A stretch of 64,000 bases of DNA from Geoalkalibacter subterraneus. Lineage in GTDB: Bacteria > Desulfobacterota > Desulfuromonadia > Desulfuromonadales > Geoalkalibacteraceae. Position 1 is the stretch's first letter. Each line of letters opens with the position of its first letter. The stretch is taken from assembly GCF_000827125.1 (NCBI RefSeq), contig NZ_CP010311.1:558001-622000 (forward strand), written 5' to 3'. The notes beneath the pieces are model-generated. The model saw only the letters and a list, made by a program, of their open reading frames with translations. It was not told the origin of the DNA and did no database searches. Position numbers and translations under genes: made by a program. Below, piece by piece: positions 41,900 to 51,113 of the stretch.

Positions 41900-42844
41900 G
41901 TGAGCGAAAAAATAGCGACCCGTGATGCCTACGGGAAGACATTGCTGGAGTTGGGGCGCGAAAATTCGAAAATCGTGGTTCTCGATGCCGATCTCTCCGG
42001 TTCGACCAAAACCGGACTTTTTGCCAAGGAATTTCCCGAGCGGTTTTTCAATGCCGGCATTGCCGAAGCCAACATGGTGGGAATGGCGGCAGGCCTGTCG
42101 GCCGGCGGGATGATCCCCTTCGCGTCCACTTTTGCCGTATTTGCCTCGGGGCGGGCCTTTGAGCAGATTCGCCAATCCCTGGCCTATCCCAGGCTCAATG
42201 CCAAGATCGTTGCGACTCATGGCGGCATCACCGTCGGGGAGGACGGCGGTTCGCATCAGTCCGTTGAGGATCTCGCCATCATGCGGGCTCTGCCCAACAT
42301 GACCGTTCTCTGCCCTGCCGATGGCCCGGAAACCGCCGCTGCGGTGCGGGCGGTCGCCGAATATGATGGCCCGGTCTACATGCGTTTAGGACGCGCCAAG
42401 GTGCCCTGCGTGTTCGAAGAGGGATTCGACTATCGCATCGGTGCCGGCAAGCTGGTGCGCGAAGGTACGGATCTGACCTTTGTCACGACCGGTCTGATGA
42501 CCGCCCAGGCCCTGGATGCCGCCTGCATCCTGGAAGAGGGGGGCGTCAGCGCCCGGGTTGTGCACCTGGGCACCGTCAAGCCTCTCGATGTTGATCTTGT
42601 TTTAAAAGCCGCCCGGGAAACCGGCGCGCTGGTCACCGCAGAAGAACACTCCGTTATCGGCGGTTTGGGCGGTGCCGTTTGTGAAACCCTGGCCGAGGGA
42701 TTTCCGGTGCCGGTGGAGCGGGTCGGCCTGCGGGACGTTTTCGGCCAGTCCGGAACGGCCGAAGAGCTTCTGCTTCACTACGGGCTGACGCCGGCAGAAC
42801 TGGTGGAGGCCGCACAAAGAGTGCTCAAGCGCAAGTCACGCTGA
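41900..42844 (+). CDS. Transketolase, C-terminal (pyrimidine-binding) subunit
   Basis: The 314-residue partner of the upstream half. Family features are GIAEANMVGMAAGLSAGG, THGGITVGEDGGSHQ and EEHSVIGGLGGAVCE, covering the pyrimidine-binding and C-terminal transketolase domains. It starts with GTG after ATGGAG. The order N-subunit then C-subunit matches that in Geobacter-type genomes and archaea. Confidence 0.93.
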   Translation: MSEKIATRDAYGKTLLELGRENSKIVVLDADLSGSTKTGLFAKEFPERFFNAGIAEANMVGMAAGLSAGGMIPFASTFAVFASGRAFEQIRQSLAYPRLNAKIVATHGGITVGEDGGSHQSVEDLAIMRALPNMTVLCPADGPETAAAVRAVAEYDGPVYMRLGRAKVPCVFEEGFDYRIGAGKLVREGTDLTFVTTGLMTAQALDAACILEEGGVSARVVHLGTVKPLDVDLVLKAARETGALVTAEEHSVIGGLGGAVCETLAEGFPVPVERVGLRDVFGQSGTAEELLLHYGLTPAELVEAAQRVLKRKSR

Positions 42845-42915
42845 GCGTGCCGCGACGTCCCGGCCGGTAACCTGTGAAAAACGCCTGTGGCACCCTTACT
42901 GGGGGATGACTCATT

Positions 42916-44442
42916 TTGCCGTTGAAGACCACCGATGTCAGTGTGATCACCAAGGTGATCATTTTCAGCGTTATGCTTGTGGTGGTGGGGATTTCCAGCT
43001 TTGGAGCCTTTCATCTCAAGCGCGAGCGCGAACACCTCTATCAGGTGTCGCGCAAGAACGCCCAGGTTCTGATATCGACGATTGAGCGGTCCATTTTCAA
43101 CTCCATGTGCCTCGGCAATACCGAAGAGGTGCAGACGATGCTGGAGACGGTCGGCAACGGCCCCGATCTGGTCAACGTGCGCATTTTTCATCCTTCGGGT
43201 GTCGTGCTCAAGTCTTCCAACCCGGCGGAGCTGGGGCAGCTGGTCAATGCCGGAGATTACGCGCTTTTTACCGAAGGGCGGCATGAGGGGATTTTCACCC
43301 TTGGCGACCAGGAAGTGATCGGGATTGTTTCCCTGATCCGCAATCAGCCCAATTGCGCCCGCTGTCACGGCCCCGGTGAGCAGGTGCTCGGCATTCTAAA
43401 TCTCAATGTATCTCTGGCGGAAACCCACGGTCAGCTGCGTGAAACCACCCGCCTGTTTCTTTTTTCGACTCTCAGCATGATCGCAATTCTGGCTGCCGGA
43501 ATCAGTTGGGTGCTGGTGCGGTTTGTCAAGAGTCCCCTGCGGCATCTTGCACGCCAGATGGCCCGCGTGCAGAACGGTGACCTGGGAGTGCGCATCACGC
43601 CGCGTTTCGATGACGAGATCGGCCAGTTGTCCCATAGTTTCAATGAGATGGTGGATAACCTGGAGAAAGCCCGCGAGGAACTCAAGCATTATCATTATCG
43701 GCAGATGGAGCGGGCTGATCGCCTCGCTGCAGTGGGAGAGATGGCCACCGGGATTGCCCACGAAATCAAAAACCCGCTGGCGGGCATCAGCGGCGCCATG
43801 TCTGTGCTGGCCGATCAGTTTGATGAAGACGACGAGCGCAGAACGATTATCGCCGAGGTGCTTGACCAGCTGGGGCGCCTGAACAAGATCGCGACGGATC
43901 TGCTGCACTTCGGACGCCCGGCCAAGCCTCATTTCAGCCATATCGACGTCAACGAGCTGGTGCGCAAGACACTCTTCTTCTCGGCTCAGCATCCGGAAGG
44001 GCGCGAGGTTGAAAAAGTTCAGGAGCTGGCCGACAACCTGCCCTTGATCTGGGTGGACGAAAAGCAGATTCAGCAGGTGCTGTTCAACATCATTGTCAAT
44101 GCCCTGCAGGCCATGCCGGAGGGCGGTGTCTTGCGGATATCAACCTCCCGGGCTGAAGATGCCGATCGTATACGGATCACCATCAGCGACACCGGACGGG
44201 GTGTGCGCCCGGAGCAGATTGAACAGATTTTTACCCCGTTTTTCACCACCAAGACCCAGGGCACAGGATTGGGTTTGGCCATCTGCAAGCAGATCATTGA
44301 ACACCATGGCGGCGTGATTATGGTCGAAAGCCGCCTGGGTGAGGGAACAACCTTCATTATTGAATTGCCGACCGCCGCTGCGGGCGGCTCAGAAACCAAG
44401 GGAGAAGCGCCCGGTGCCGAAACAGAAAATACTCGTCGTTGA
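42916..44442 (+). CDS. Membrane histidine kinase with a haem-binding motif in its sensor domain
   Basis: The 508-residue kinase has one membrane helix at each end of an extracytoplasmic sensor (TM1 about 15-35, TM2 about 180-202). The sensor contains NQPNCARCHGPGEQV, a CxxCH c-type haem site at Cys147-Cys150-His151. HAMP (about 200-255), the phospho-acceptor His282 in GIAHEIKNPLAG, and the ATPase domain (GLGLAICKQIIEHHGG) follow. Haem-c sensor domains are known from Geobacter chemotaxis sensors, so redox or ligand sensing is likely. It starts at TTG with GGGGGATG upstream and overlaps the partner regulator by 29 bases. Confidence 0.9.
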   Translation: MPLKTTDVSVITKVIIFSVMLVVVGISSFGAFHLKREREHLYQVSRKNAQVLISTIERSIFNSMCLGNTEEVQTMLETVGNGPDLVNVRIFHPSGVVLKSSNPAELGQLVNAGDYALFTEGRHEGIFTLGDQEVIGIVSLIRNQPNCARCHGPGEQVLGILNLNVSLAETHGQLRETTRLFLFSTLSMIAILAAGISWVLVRFVKSPLRHLARQMARVQNGDLGVRITPRFDDEIGQLSHSFNEMVDNLEKAREELKHYHYRQMERADRLAAVGEMATGIAHEIKNPLAGISGAMSVLADQFDEDDERRTIIAEVLDQLGRLNKIATDLLHFGRPAKPHFSHIDVNELVRKTLFFSAQHPEGREVEKVQELADNLPLIWVDEKQIQQVLFNIIVNALQAMPEGGVLRISTSRAEDADRIRITISDTGRGVRPEQIEQIFTPFFTTKTQGTGLGLAICKQIIEHHGGVIMVESRLGEGTTFIIELPTAAAGGSETKGEAPGAETENTRR

Positions 44443-45784
44443 CGACGAACACCTGATCCGTTGGTCGCTGGAGCAGAATCTCAACAAGCAGGGCTATGAA
44501 GTACTGACTGCCGGCTCCGGCGAGGAAGCCCTCAAGGTGATCCACGACGAATCACCCGACCTGATGCTGCTTGATATCCAGCTGCCGGGTATAAACGGCT
44601 TGGACGTGCTGGAAAAAGCCAAAGCCATCGATGAGGAACTCATTGTCATCATGATTACCGCCCTGGGGGTGCTGGAGACGGCGGTCAAGGCGATGCGCAT
44701 GGGAGCCTACGACTATATCAGCAAGCCGTTCAACCTTGACGAGCTGGCGATTACCATCAAAAAAGCGCTGGAAACGGGAGAGCTCCGGCGAGAGGTGGCG
44801 CATCTGCGATCCTCTCAAACGCAGAAATTCGGCATTCACAACATCATTGGTGAAAGCCGCCACATGCACGACATGCTCGACATGGTCAAAAAAGTGGCTC
44901 AGAGCGATGCCAGCACTGTGTTGATCCAGGGAGAGAGCGGCACCGGCAAGGAGGTCATTGCCAAGGCCATTCATTTCGAGAGTGCGCGCGCTGACAAGCC
45001 TTTTATGGCGATCAACTGTGCGGCGGTGCCGGAAACATTACTCGAAAGCGAGTTGATGGGGCATGAGCGCGGTGCCTTTACGGATGCCAAGGTGCAGAAA
45101 AAGGGCCTGTTTGAAATGGCCGACGGCGGCACCATCTTTCTCGATGAGATCGGTGACATGGCCATGGGGATGCAGGCCAAGCTGCTGCGGGTTCTTGAGG
45201 AGCGCTCCTTCCGCCGCATCGGCGGTTCCAAGGATATCACCGTCGATGTACGCATCATTTCCGCAACCAACAAGAATCTGATGCAGTCCATCGAGGAGAA
45301 GAGCTTCCGCAACGATCTGTATTATCGTTTGCAGGTCATCCCGATTTTTCTGCCGCCGCTGAGGGAGCGAAAGGATGATATTCTGCCTCTGACCGAACAT
45401 TTCATTCAATTCTTCAACAAAGAGTTCGGCAAGAACGTGCGCGGGATCTCCAGAATGGCGGAAAAATTTCTGTTCGAATACCACTGGCCCGGCAACATCC
45501 GTGAACTGCGCAACGTGATCGAGCGCGCGATCATCCTGGAGAATGAAGAAACGCTGTTGCTCGAGCATCTGCCCCAGGAGATCGTCGGCAAGACCAGTAC
45601 GGCGGCTTCTGCGCCGTTGAGCTTTCGGATTCCACCGGAAGGGGTGGACATCGAGGAGGTCGAGCGTGAGCTGATCCGCCAGTCACTCGAACTTGCGGAA
45701 GGCAACCAGTCCAAGGCCGCGAAAAAGCTACACATGGGGATCGATGCTTTTCGCTATCGGATGAAAAAATTCGGCTTTCTTTGA
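44414..45784 (+). CDS. Sigma-54-dependent response regulator (NtrC/AtoC type)
   Basis: A 456-residue activator. The receiver domain has phospho-acceptor Asp54 in LMLLDIQLPG. The AAA+ domain has Walker A GESGTGKE (about 173), the sigma-54 contact loop GAFTDA and Walker B GGTIFLDEIGDM. A Fis-type helix-turn-helix ends the protein (NQSKAAKKLHMGIDAFRYRMKK). It pairs with the overlapping haem-c kinase, and the next cluster downstream encodes extracellular cytochromes, a plausible target. It starts with GTG inside the kinase gene. Confidence 0.94.
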   Translation: MPKQKILVVDDEHLIRWSLEQNLNKQGYEVLTAGSGEEALKVIHDESPDLMLLDIQLPGINGLDVLEKAKAIDEELIVIMITALGVLETAVKAMRMGAYDYISKPFNLDELAITIKKALETGELRREVAHLRSSQTQKFGIHNIIGESRHMHDMLDMVKKVAQSDASTVLIQGESGTGKEVIAKAIHFESARADKPFMAINCAAVPETLLESELMGHERGAFTDAKVQKKGLFEMADGGTIFLDEIGDMAMGMQAKLLRVLEERSFRRIGGSKDITVDVRIISATNKNLMQSIEEKSFRNDLYYRLQVIPIFLPPLRERKDDILPLTEHFIQFFNKEFGKNVRGISRMAEKFLFEYHWPGNIRELRNVIERAIILENEETLLLEHLPQEIVGKTSTAASAPLSFRIPPEGVDIEEVERELIRQSLELAEGNQSKAAKKLHMGIDAFRYRMKKFGFL

Positions 45785-45791
45785 TGGCGTC

Positions 45792-45900
45792 GCAAAAAGT
45801 CCGCCCTACGGCGTTACGGCACTTTTTCAGGACCTCGACATACCTGATGTATGCCTTCGCCCCTGAAAAACCGCCAGGGCTTGTAGGACGAAATTTTTGC
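45792..45900. repeat. 109-bp imperfect palindrome
   Basis: Two 52-bp arms (45792-45843 and 45849-45900) surround a 5-bp centre. The left arm begins gcaaaaagtccgccctacgg and the right arm ends cgaaatttttgc; roughly two thirds of positions pair. It lies 8 bases after the response-regulator gene, and a terminator follows further on. The 331-base gap 45785-46115 holds only these elements and the next leader. Confidence 0.75.
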
Positions 45901-45981
45901 TTAGCCATCCTCTGAGTTTTTGCGAATGCACCTTCTTTAAAATTTTCTTTTGAACAGCGACCTTTTTTGTTTCTTTTTCTG

Positions 45982-46018
45982 CCCGCACGGCTCAATCGAG
46001 TCTGCGGGTTTTCTTTTG
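45982..46018 (+). terminator. Rho-independent terminator of the two-component operon
   Basis: Stem cccgca/tgcggg with a 15-base loop, followed by ttttctttt. It separates the regulators from the cytochrome cluster. Confidence 0.6.
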
Positions 46019-46115
46019 GTACCTCGCTTGCATAAAACTTAACAATAATTCATAAGTCAGGATGAATCTCAACTTAAAGTATCTCTCGGAACGCAGTCGT
46101 TCAGGAGGATCGTAT

Positions 46116-49082
46116 ATGCGCGCTCACTCAGCCGAAAAATCCCTGATTCTGGCCATTTGGCTGATTTTCGGAGTGATATGGCTGGGCCTTGTGCCCGTCG
46201 CCCAAGCCGCGAGTGTCCCGAACATCACCTCGTTGGGGCATATCGATGAAGGGATGTCCGTGCCTACCGATCTGGCGATGGATGGTGAAGGCAACCTTTA
46301 CGTGGCTGAGCCGCGGTCCAAAACTGTGGTCAAGTACGACCCCTATGGAGTGCCGGTGAAAACCCTGGGGCCTTTGCCGGTTTCGGTGGCTTCTCTGGCG
46401 GTGCATACAGATTCCGACGGTCATATTACTCTCTATGGTGCCGGCGAGTCGGCGGTGCTGCGCATGAACGCTGAAGGAGAGGTTCTCGATTATGTGGGCG
46501 GCGGTCCCGATGCCTTTGAACGCGCTTTCGATCTGGCCGTGGATCACCAGGGCTTCCTGTTTGTGGCGGACAGCCAGGCTCGGCAGATCAGCGTATTTGA
46601 TGGTTCCGGCAGCCTGCAGTTCCGTTTCGGATCTCCCGGCACTGGCGACAGCCAGTTTTCCACTCTGACCGCCATGGAAGTCGACCCCTACGCCGAAGAG
46701 ATTTATGTCGCCGACAATTACGCTGAAGGGTCCACCGTCGAGCCCAGAATCCGTGTTTTTGATTTCAGCGGAAATTACAAGCGGTCCCTGCCGGCCAAGT
46801 CCGGATTCGGCTCATCGGCACTTGTTTCTTTTGGCGGAATAGCCTTTGATGACCAGGGTCGAGGCTACTTTCTGGACAGTCTGAAGAATCAGGTCCGTAT
46901 CCTGTCCCTTCCTTCCACTTTTCTCAAAGTTCACTCATCCTCAGGATACAATCCGGGGCAGTTGGTGGCGCCGTCTTCCCTGATATACGATGGCATCAAC
47001 AGCCGTCTACTGGTGTTGTGCCCTGACGGGCGAATCGAGCTGTTTGGGGTCGATGGCGGGTCCAACCCGGTAAAGCTCAACAGCCCGCCGCAAACACCCG
47101 TGCCCGTTTCGCCTCTCGGCGGCAGCGAGGTCGATTCCCTGCGCCCGACCCTGATTTTTGACAATGCCCATGATGGGGATGACGATCTTTTGACTTATGA
47201 TGTTCAGGTGTGGCGGGACGGAGCTGTCGTGGCAGAGATGTTCGATGTCTCTGAAGGTGCTTCGCAGACCAGTGCGGTTGTTACGCAGGATCTTGAAGAG
47301 AATATGGAGCATACCTGGCGGGTTCAGGCTTTCGACGGAACGGATATCAGTGACTGGAGCGCCTTTGAACGGTTTTATGTCAATGCAGTGCAGGAACCGC
47401 CCACCCGGCCGGTGATTACTCTACCGGAGCAGGGAGCCGTGATCGAGGCGGAGGATTTTCTTGCGTGGGATGCCTCTCTGGACCCCGACCCCTCTGATAA
47501 GGTCAGCTATCAGATTGCGCTGTTCGACGGTGCGGAAGAGACCGAACCGCTGGTTGAGCAGGATGTGGAGACCACCTCAGTCACGCTGGGCGACCTGTCT
47601 TCTCCTATTTCTCTCAGAGCGGGACAGACCTATTACCTGCAGGTGCAGGCGGTGGATGAACATGGTGAATGGTCGGACCCGAGTGAGAGGCGTGAGTTTG
47701 TTTACGGCGCAAGCGTGTTGCAGGTCAGGGCCAACCTGCCGGGATGCCGTGTTTATCTGGGCGGCAACCATGCCTATCCCGGACGTTATATGGGGGAAAC
47801 GCCCCTTGAAGTTTCCGAGCTCGCTCCCGGCGAATACACGCTGGTCATTGAGCGGGCCGGGTGCGAAACTGACCTACGTCGAGTCGAAGTGGTGGCTGCG
47901 CAGGAGACGGTTGCTTCTTTTGACCTACGCCCCGTTTTGATCCCCGAGGATTTTGTCCGGCGTGCGGTCACCGTCACTCGCGGCGGCGGTGAACTTGTGG
48001 CGCCGTTCATGGTTGATTGGGATGGTGACGGCTCCCTCGATCTGCTGGCGGCCGATCGCTCGGGGCGCTTGCTGCTGCTCTCCGGTTCTGAAGCCGGGGT
48101 CGATTTCTTCGACTCCGCTGAAGTCCTGCCGCTGCCGCTGATTCCCGGGGCCACCCCCTTTGTTGCAGACTGGAACAACGACCAGATCCCCGATCTGCTG
48201 GTGGGCGGCCAGGATGGCAGCGTGCTTTTGTTTCGTGGAACCGCTGCAGCGACAGGAGGACTCTCCTTTGATGGCGGCAGCTATCTGCAGGCCAACGGCG
48301 CGCCTTTAGCCGTCGCGTCCGATGCGGTTCCGGTTGTGGTCGACTTTAATCTCGATGGGGCCAAGGACCTGATCGTGGGTGACGGAGACGGAGAGGTGCG
48401 GTTGTTTCTCAACCAGGGCAGTGACGCCGCTCCGCAGTTTGCCCAGGGAATCCTGCTGAAAAAATTCGATGCTGCTGCGGCGCCGTTTTTTGCCGATCTT
48501 GACGGGGATGGCCGCCGTGATCTGGTTGTTGCCGCAGGCGGTGAAATAGACGGTTTCTCGATCCATGGCGAAAAGGACCTCTCTTCTCTGCCCGGAATCC
48601 ATCTTTCTGTTCACGAAGGCGTGCGGAAAGGCGCAACCTCTCTCCCGGAGGTGGCCCAGGCCGAGGAGGTCTACGACAAGCGCCGCAAGAAAAGCAAAGC
48701 TCCCAAGAAAACCGAAAATTTCATGCCCGAGGTGCGCCATTTTTTCATCGCTGACCTGGATGAGGGGGCCGGCAAGGACATGATGGTAGTGGATGATGAA
48801 GGGATGATCTACTTTTTGGAAGCACAGGGAGAGAAACTCAGCCCGCATTTTATCGAGGCCATGCAGGAGAAGCTTGATTTCATGGCAGCAGACTTTTCCG
48901 CCTCCGCAGCTATCTGCAGCGAAATCAGTACCAAGCTGGCAGACGGTCGCTTTGGTTCTGCACGTGAGCTGGTTGAAGACTGGGCGGAAAGTGTCGCTGT
49001 TGATACGGAGTTGGGGCTGCAAGTCATGGAGTTGCGCGCCCTGATGCCACATCCGAGCGACAAGGTTTGGGAAAGTCAATGA
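46116..49082 (+). CDS. Exported NHL beta-propeller / fibronectin-like / PEGA / FG-GAP protein
   Basis: A 988-residue exported protein with a signal peptide ending PVAQAASVP. Regions in order: NHL-type propeller repeats (about 30-310, GEGNLYVAEPRSKTVVKYDP); two Ig/fibronectin-like domains (about 330-535); a PEGA domain (about 545-615, GCRVYLGGNHAYPGRYMGETP); FG-GAP/VCBS-type repeats (about 620-835), each with a D-x-D-x-D-G calcium-type loop such as DWDGDGSLDLL. A charged helical tail ends the protein. AGGAGG precedes the ATG. It heads a cluster of cytochromes, suggesting a surface scaffold or matrix role in extracellular electron transfer. Confidence 0.85.
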   Translation: MRAHSAEKSLILAIWLIFGVIWLGLVPVAQAASVPNITSLGHIDEGMSVPTDLAMDGEGNLYVAEPRSKTVVKYDPYGVPVKTLGPLPVSVASLAVHTDSDGHITLYGAGESAVLRMNAEGEVLDYVGGGPDAFERAFDLAVDHQGFLFVADSQARQISVFDGSGSLQFRFGSPGTGDSQFSTLTAMEVDPYAEEIYVADNYAEGSTVEPRIRVFDFSGNYKRSLPAKSGFGSSALVSFGGIAFDDQGRGYFLDSLKNQVRILSLPSTFLKVHSSSGYNPGQLVAPSSLIYDGINSRLLVLCPDGRIELFGVDGGSNPVKLNSPPQTPVPVSPLGGSEVDSLRPTLIFDNAHDGDDDLLTYDVQVWRDGAVVAEMFDVSEGASQTSAVVTQDLEENMEHTWRVQAFDGTDISDWSAFERFYVNAVQEPPTRPVITLPEQGAVIEAEDFLAWDASLDPDPSDKVSYQIALFDGAEETEPLVEQDVETTSVTLGDLSSPISLRAGQTYYLQVQAVDEHGEWSDPSERREFVYGASVLQVRANLPGCRVYLGGNHAYPGRYMGETPLEVSELAPGEYTLVIERAGCETDLRRVEVVAAQETVASFDLRPVLIPEDFVRRAVTVTRGGGELVAPFMVDWDGDGSLDLLAADRSGRLLLLSGSEAGVDFFDSAEVLPLPLIPGATPFVADWNNDQIPDLLVGGQDGSVLLFRGTAAATGGLSFDGGSYLQANGAPLAVASDAVPVVVDFNLDGAKDLIVGDGDGEVRLFLNQGSDAAPQFAQGILLKKFDAAAAPFFADLDGDGRRDLVVAAGGEIDGFSIHGEKDLSSLPGIHLSVHEGVRKGATSLPEVAQAEEVYDKRRKKSKAPKKTENFMPEVRHFFIADLDEGAGKDMMVVDDEGMIYFLEAQGEKLSPHFIEAMQEKLDFMAADFSASAAICSEISTKLADGRFGSARELVEDWAESVAVDTELGLQVMELRALMPHPSDKVWESQ

Positions 49083-49164
49083 AAAGATTGCGAGAAAAGG
49101 GCGTGTCGGTTTATTCTTTTACTGAGCGACTGACCCTCTTCTCGTGCGGGAGTTCCGGTCCAAC

Positions 49165-49944
49165 ATGATGCGCATTATTCTAGCGATGTTTTTTATCCTT
49201 TTGCTGTTTCAGGCGTCGGCTGTCGCCGTCATGGGACCGCAGGGAGTTGCTAATACCGCTCATAACCTCTCTTCTCAGGATGGTGGGACCCTGGATTACT
49301 ACGTGTCCGACAATGAGGATGAGATCTGCATCTTTTGTCACACTCCCCATGGTGGTTCACTTGATGGTCCTCTCTGGAACCGCAGTTCCCCAGGAAACAG
49401 CACCTTTACCCATTACACTACCGCCACTCTGGACTCCATCAGTGCCGGTGCAACACGGGTTCTCAGCGATGAGTCGCTGATCTGCATGAGCTGCCACGAT
49501 GGCGCCATGGCGATCAATCATGTCCTCAACCCCAGTAACCGCACTGGCACCCAGCCGACCATTGGCGGCATGACGGATGTGCAGATCGTCACACTTCCTG
49601 GCACCATTGGCGGCGCGATTGGAAAATCGCTTCAAGACGAATATGCCACGACCGATCTGACCGATGATCATCCGATCTCTTTCAGCTATGATGATGTCCT
49701 GACATTTTACGGCAGCAGCGGCAAGACAGGGCAGCTGCACAATGTCGCTGCTGCGATCGGTAGCGGAGTTCGATTCTACGGCGAAAAGAACAGGGTCGAA
49801 TGCGGTTCCTGCCATGACCCTCATGTCAACTATGATTCCGGTATTCCCGACGGCAATGATCCCACTGCCAACGAAGACTACCGCCCTTTTCTGATTACTC
49901 CTAACATCGGCAGCGCCCTCTGCCTGGCCTGTCATAACAAGTAG
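49165..49944 (+). CDS. Exported tetrahaem c-type cytochrome
   Basis: A 259-residue periplasmic or extracellular cytochrome. The signal peptide (RIILAMFFILLLFQASAVAVMG) leads to four haem motifs: CIFCH, CMSCH, CGSCH and CLACH, the first followed by TPHGG. The spacing is wide and irregular, typical of Geobacter-type small cytochromes. GGGAG lies about 12 bases before ATG 49165; ATG 49168 or GTG 49144 are alternatives. It is 82 bases downstream of the propeller gene. Confidence 0.9.
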   Translation: MMRIILAMFFILLLFQASAVAVMGPQGVANTAHNLSSQDGGTLDYYVSDNEDEICIFCHTPHGGSLDGPLWNRSSPGNSTFTHYTTATLDSISAGATRVLSDESLICMSCHDGAMAINHVLNPSNRTGTQPTIGGMTDVQIVTLPGTIGGAIGKSLQDEYATTDLTDDHPISFSYDDVLTFYGSSGKTGQLHNVAAAIGSGVRFYGEKNRVECGSCHDPHVNYDSGIPDGNDPTANEDYRPFLITPNIGSALCLACHNK

Positions 49945-50064
49945 TCCAGCCTTTCTGCTACCTCTTGTTGGTTCTGCTGTATTTCGGTGGTAGGCGTCTT
50001 TCGGCCAAATTTGACATCCGCTGTCTTTTTGGCGGATAAAGGGGCATCCATCGGGAGGATTATA

Positions 50065-50868
50065 ATGCGGCATCTTTTATCTTTTTTCCTGCTTTTATTG
50101 ATATCCCCACTGCTTTCGCACGCGGAACTGCCCCCTCAGGGTACGGTAGTGGGCCAGGTCGCTTTTGACACGCACAAACCGCTGCGCGGCGTAGCTGCCC
50201 TGTGGGATGTGGCTTCGGGCAAGGTTCCTGATCCCCGCAAGTATATTCTTATTCCCGCGGCGGTTGTGCCTCTCTCTGCCGAGGGGCGCTTTGAATTGAA
50301 AGCGACTCCGGGCGAGTATTACCTGGGCGCCATTGTGCGCACTACTTCAGGCCCCGTTGTTGCCCCCCCCCGGCCAGGTGATCGTGTCATGATGAGTCCC
50401 GACGCGCAGGGGGGGGCACTCAAAGTCCACATCAAAGCCGGGCAGACGCTGGATGTGGGTCTACATCGGGACGGGTGGGTTTACGAAGGATTCGCGTCCG
50501 AGTCAGAGTTGGCGCTGACTGGTGTCGTGCGCGATGTAAACGGTAAGCCAGTCCAAGGGGTGCTGGTTTTCGCTTTTGCCGATGCTGCCATGTCTACGCA
50601 GCCGGTGGCGGTTTCCGACCGCAGCGGAGAGGACGGCGTTTACTTTCTACGGCTCAACAGCTCAAGGCCGGTTTTTCTTCGAGCCCGGGAGTCCTACGGC
50701 GGCGGTCCGCTGGCGGGCGGTGGTTATGTGGGCGTTTACGGAGGTCACGAACCGCAGGCGGTCAAGCCGCCGGAAAAAGGTCGGGTGTCGGGGCTCGATA
50801 TCGAAGTGCTGAGTCTCCCGTCCGCCGGGAACCGTGGACAGGGCCGGCCGGAGGCTCCCTCTCAATAA
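50065..50868 (+). CDS. Exported carboxypeptidase-regulatory-like beta-sandwich protein
   Basis: A 267-residue exported protein with signal peptide LLSFFLLLLISPLLSHAEL. Two regulatory-like beta-sandwich modules appear: TVVGQVAFDTHKPLRGVAAL at about residue 28 and ALTGVVRDVNGKPVQGVLVF at about residue 158. The latter is typical of carboxypeptidase-regulatory (CarboxypepD_reg) domains, which act as surface adhesion or binding modules. It carries no haem motif. GGGAGG precedes the ATG. It sits between the tetrahaem and giant cytochromes, so it is likely part of the same complex. Confidence 0.8.
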   Translation: MRHLLSFFLLLLISPLLSHAELPPQGTVVGQVAFDTHKPLRGVAALWDVASGKVPDPRKYILIPAAVVPLSAEGRFELKATPGEYYLGAIVRTTSGPVVAPPRPGDRVMMSPDAQGGALKVHIKAGQTLDVGLHRDGWVYEGFASESELALTGVVRDVNGKPVQGVLVFAFADAAMSTQPVAVSDRSGEDGVYFLRLNSSRPVFLRARESYGGGPLAGGGYVGVYGGHEPQAVKPPEKGRVSGLDIEVLSLPSAGNRGQGRPEAPSQ

Positions 50869-51113
50869 GTACATAATATTCCAACTATCTTTTCCTTTTT
50901 TTCCCAAGATAGCCTCCCTTTCCCTTCCTGACTTTCCTTTTAAATCACCACTGTTTCTTTTATCCGGCTGTCCAGAAGGGTCTGTGCGTTTTCCTGTGCT
51001 AAACACACCCTTTCAGGTGGAAAACGGAGTGAAGTTTGCATGCTTGATAAGGTACAAATCTTTGCATTTTGAATATTAGTGATTTTAAATGACCTTTTGC
51101 TAAACCTGGCGGA
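50869..51113. other. Leader region before the giant cytochrome
   Basis: No gene is evident. A weak stem-loop (ctatctt/aagatag, 50885-50912) could terminate the upstream transcript. An imperfect hairpin around 50976-51012 (aaggg-ctgtg paired with cacac-cctt) lies in what may be the 5' leader. TTGCAT-17-TTAAAT (51062-51090) is a marginal promoter. I looked for a cyclic-di-GMP riboswitch and did not find its core. Confidence 0.35.

Noticed and set aside
50869-51113. A cyclic-di-GMP riboswitch before the giant cytochrome, as known for some Geobacter cytochromes
   Set aside because: The conserved core and its tetraloop receptor pattern are not present; only a weak hairpin is seen.
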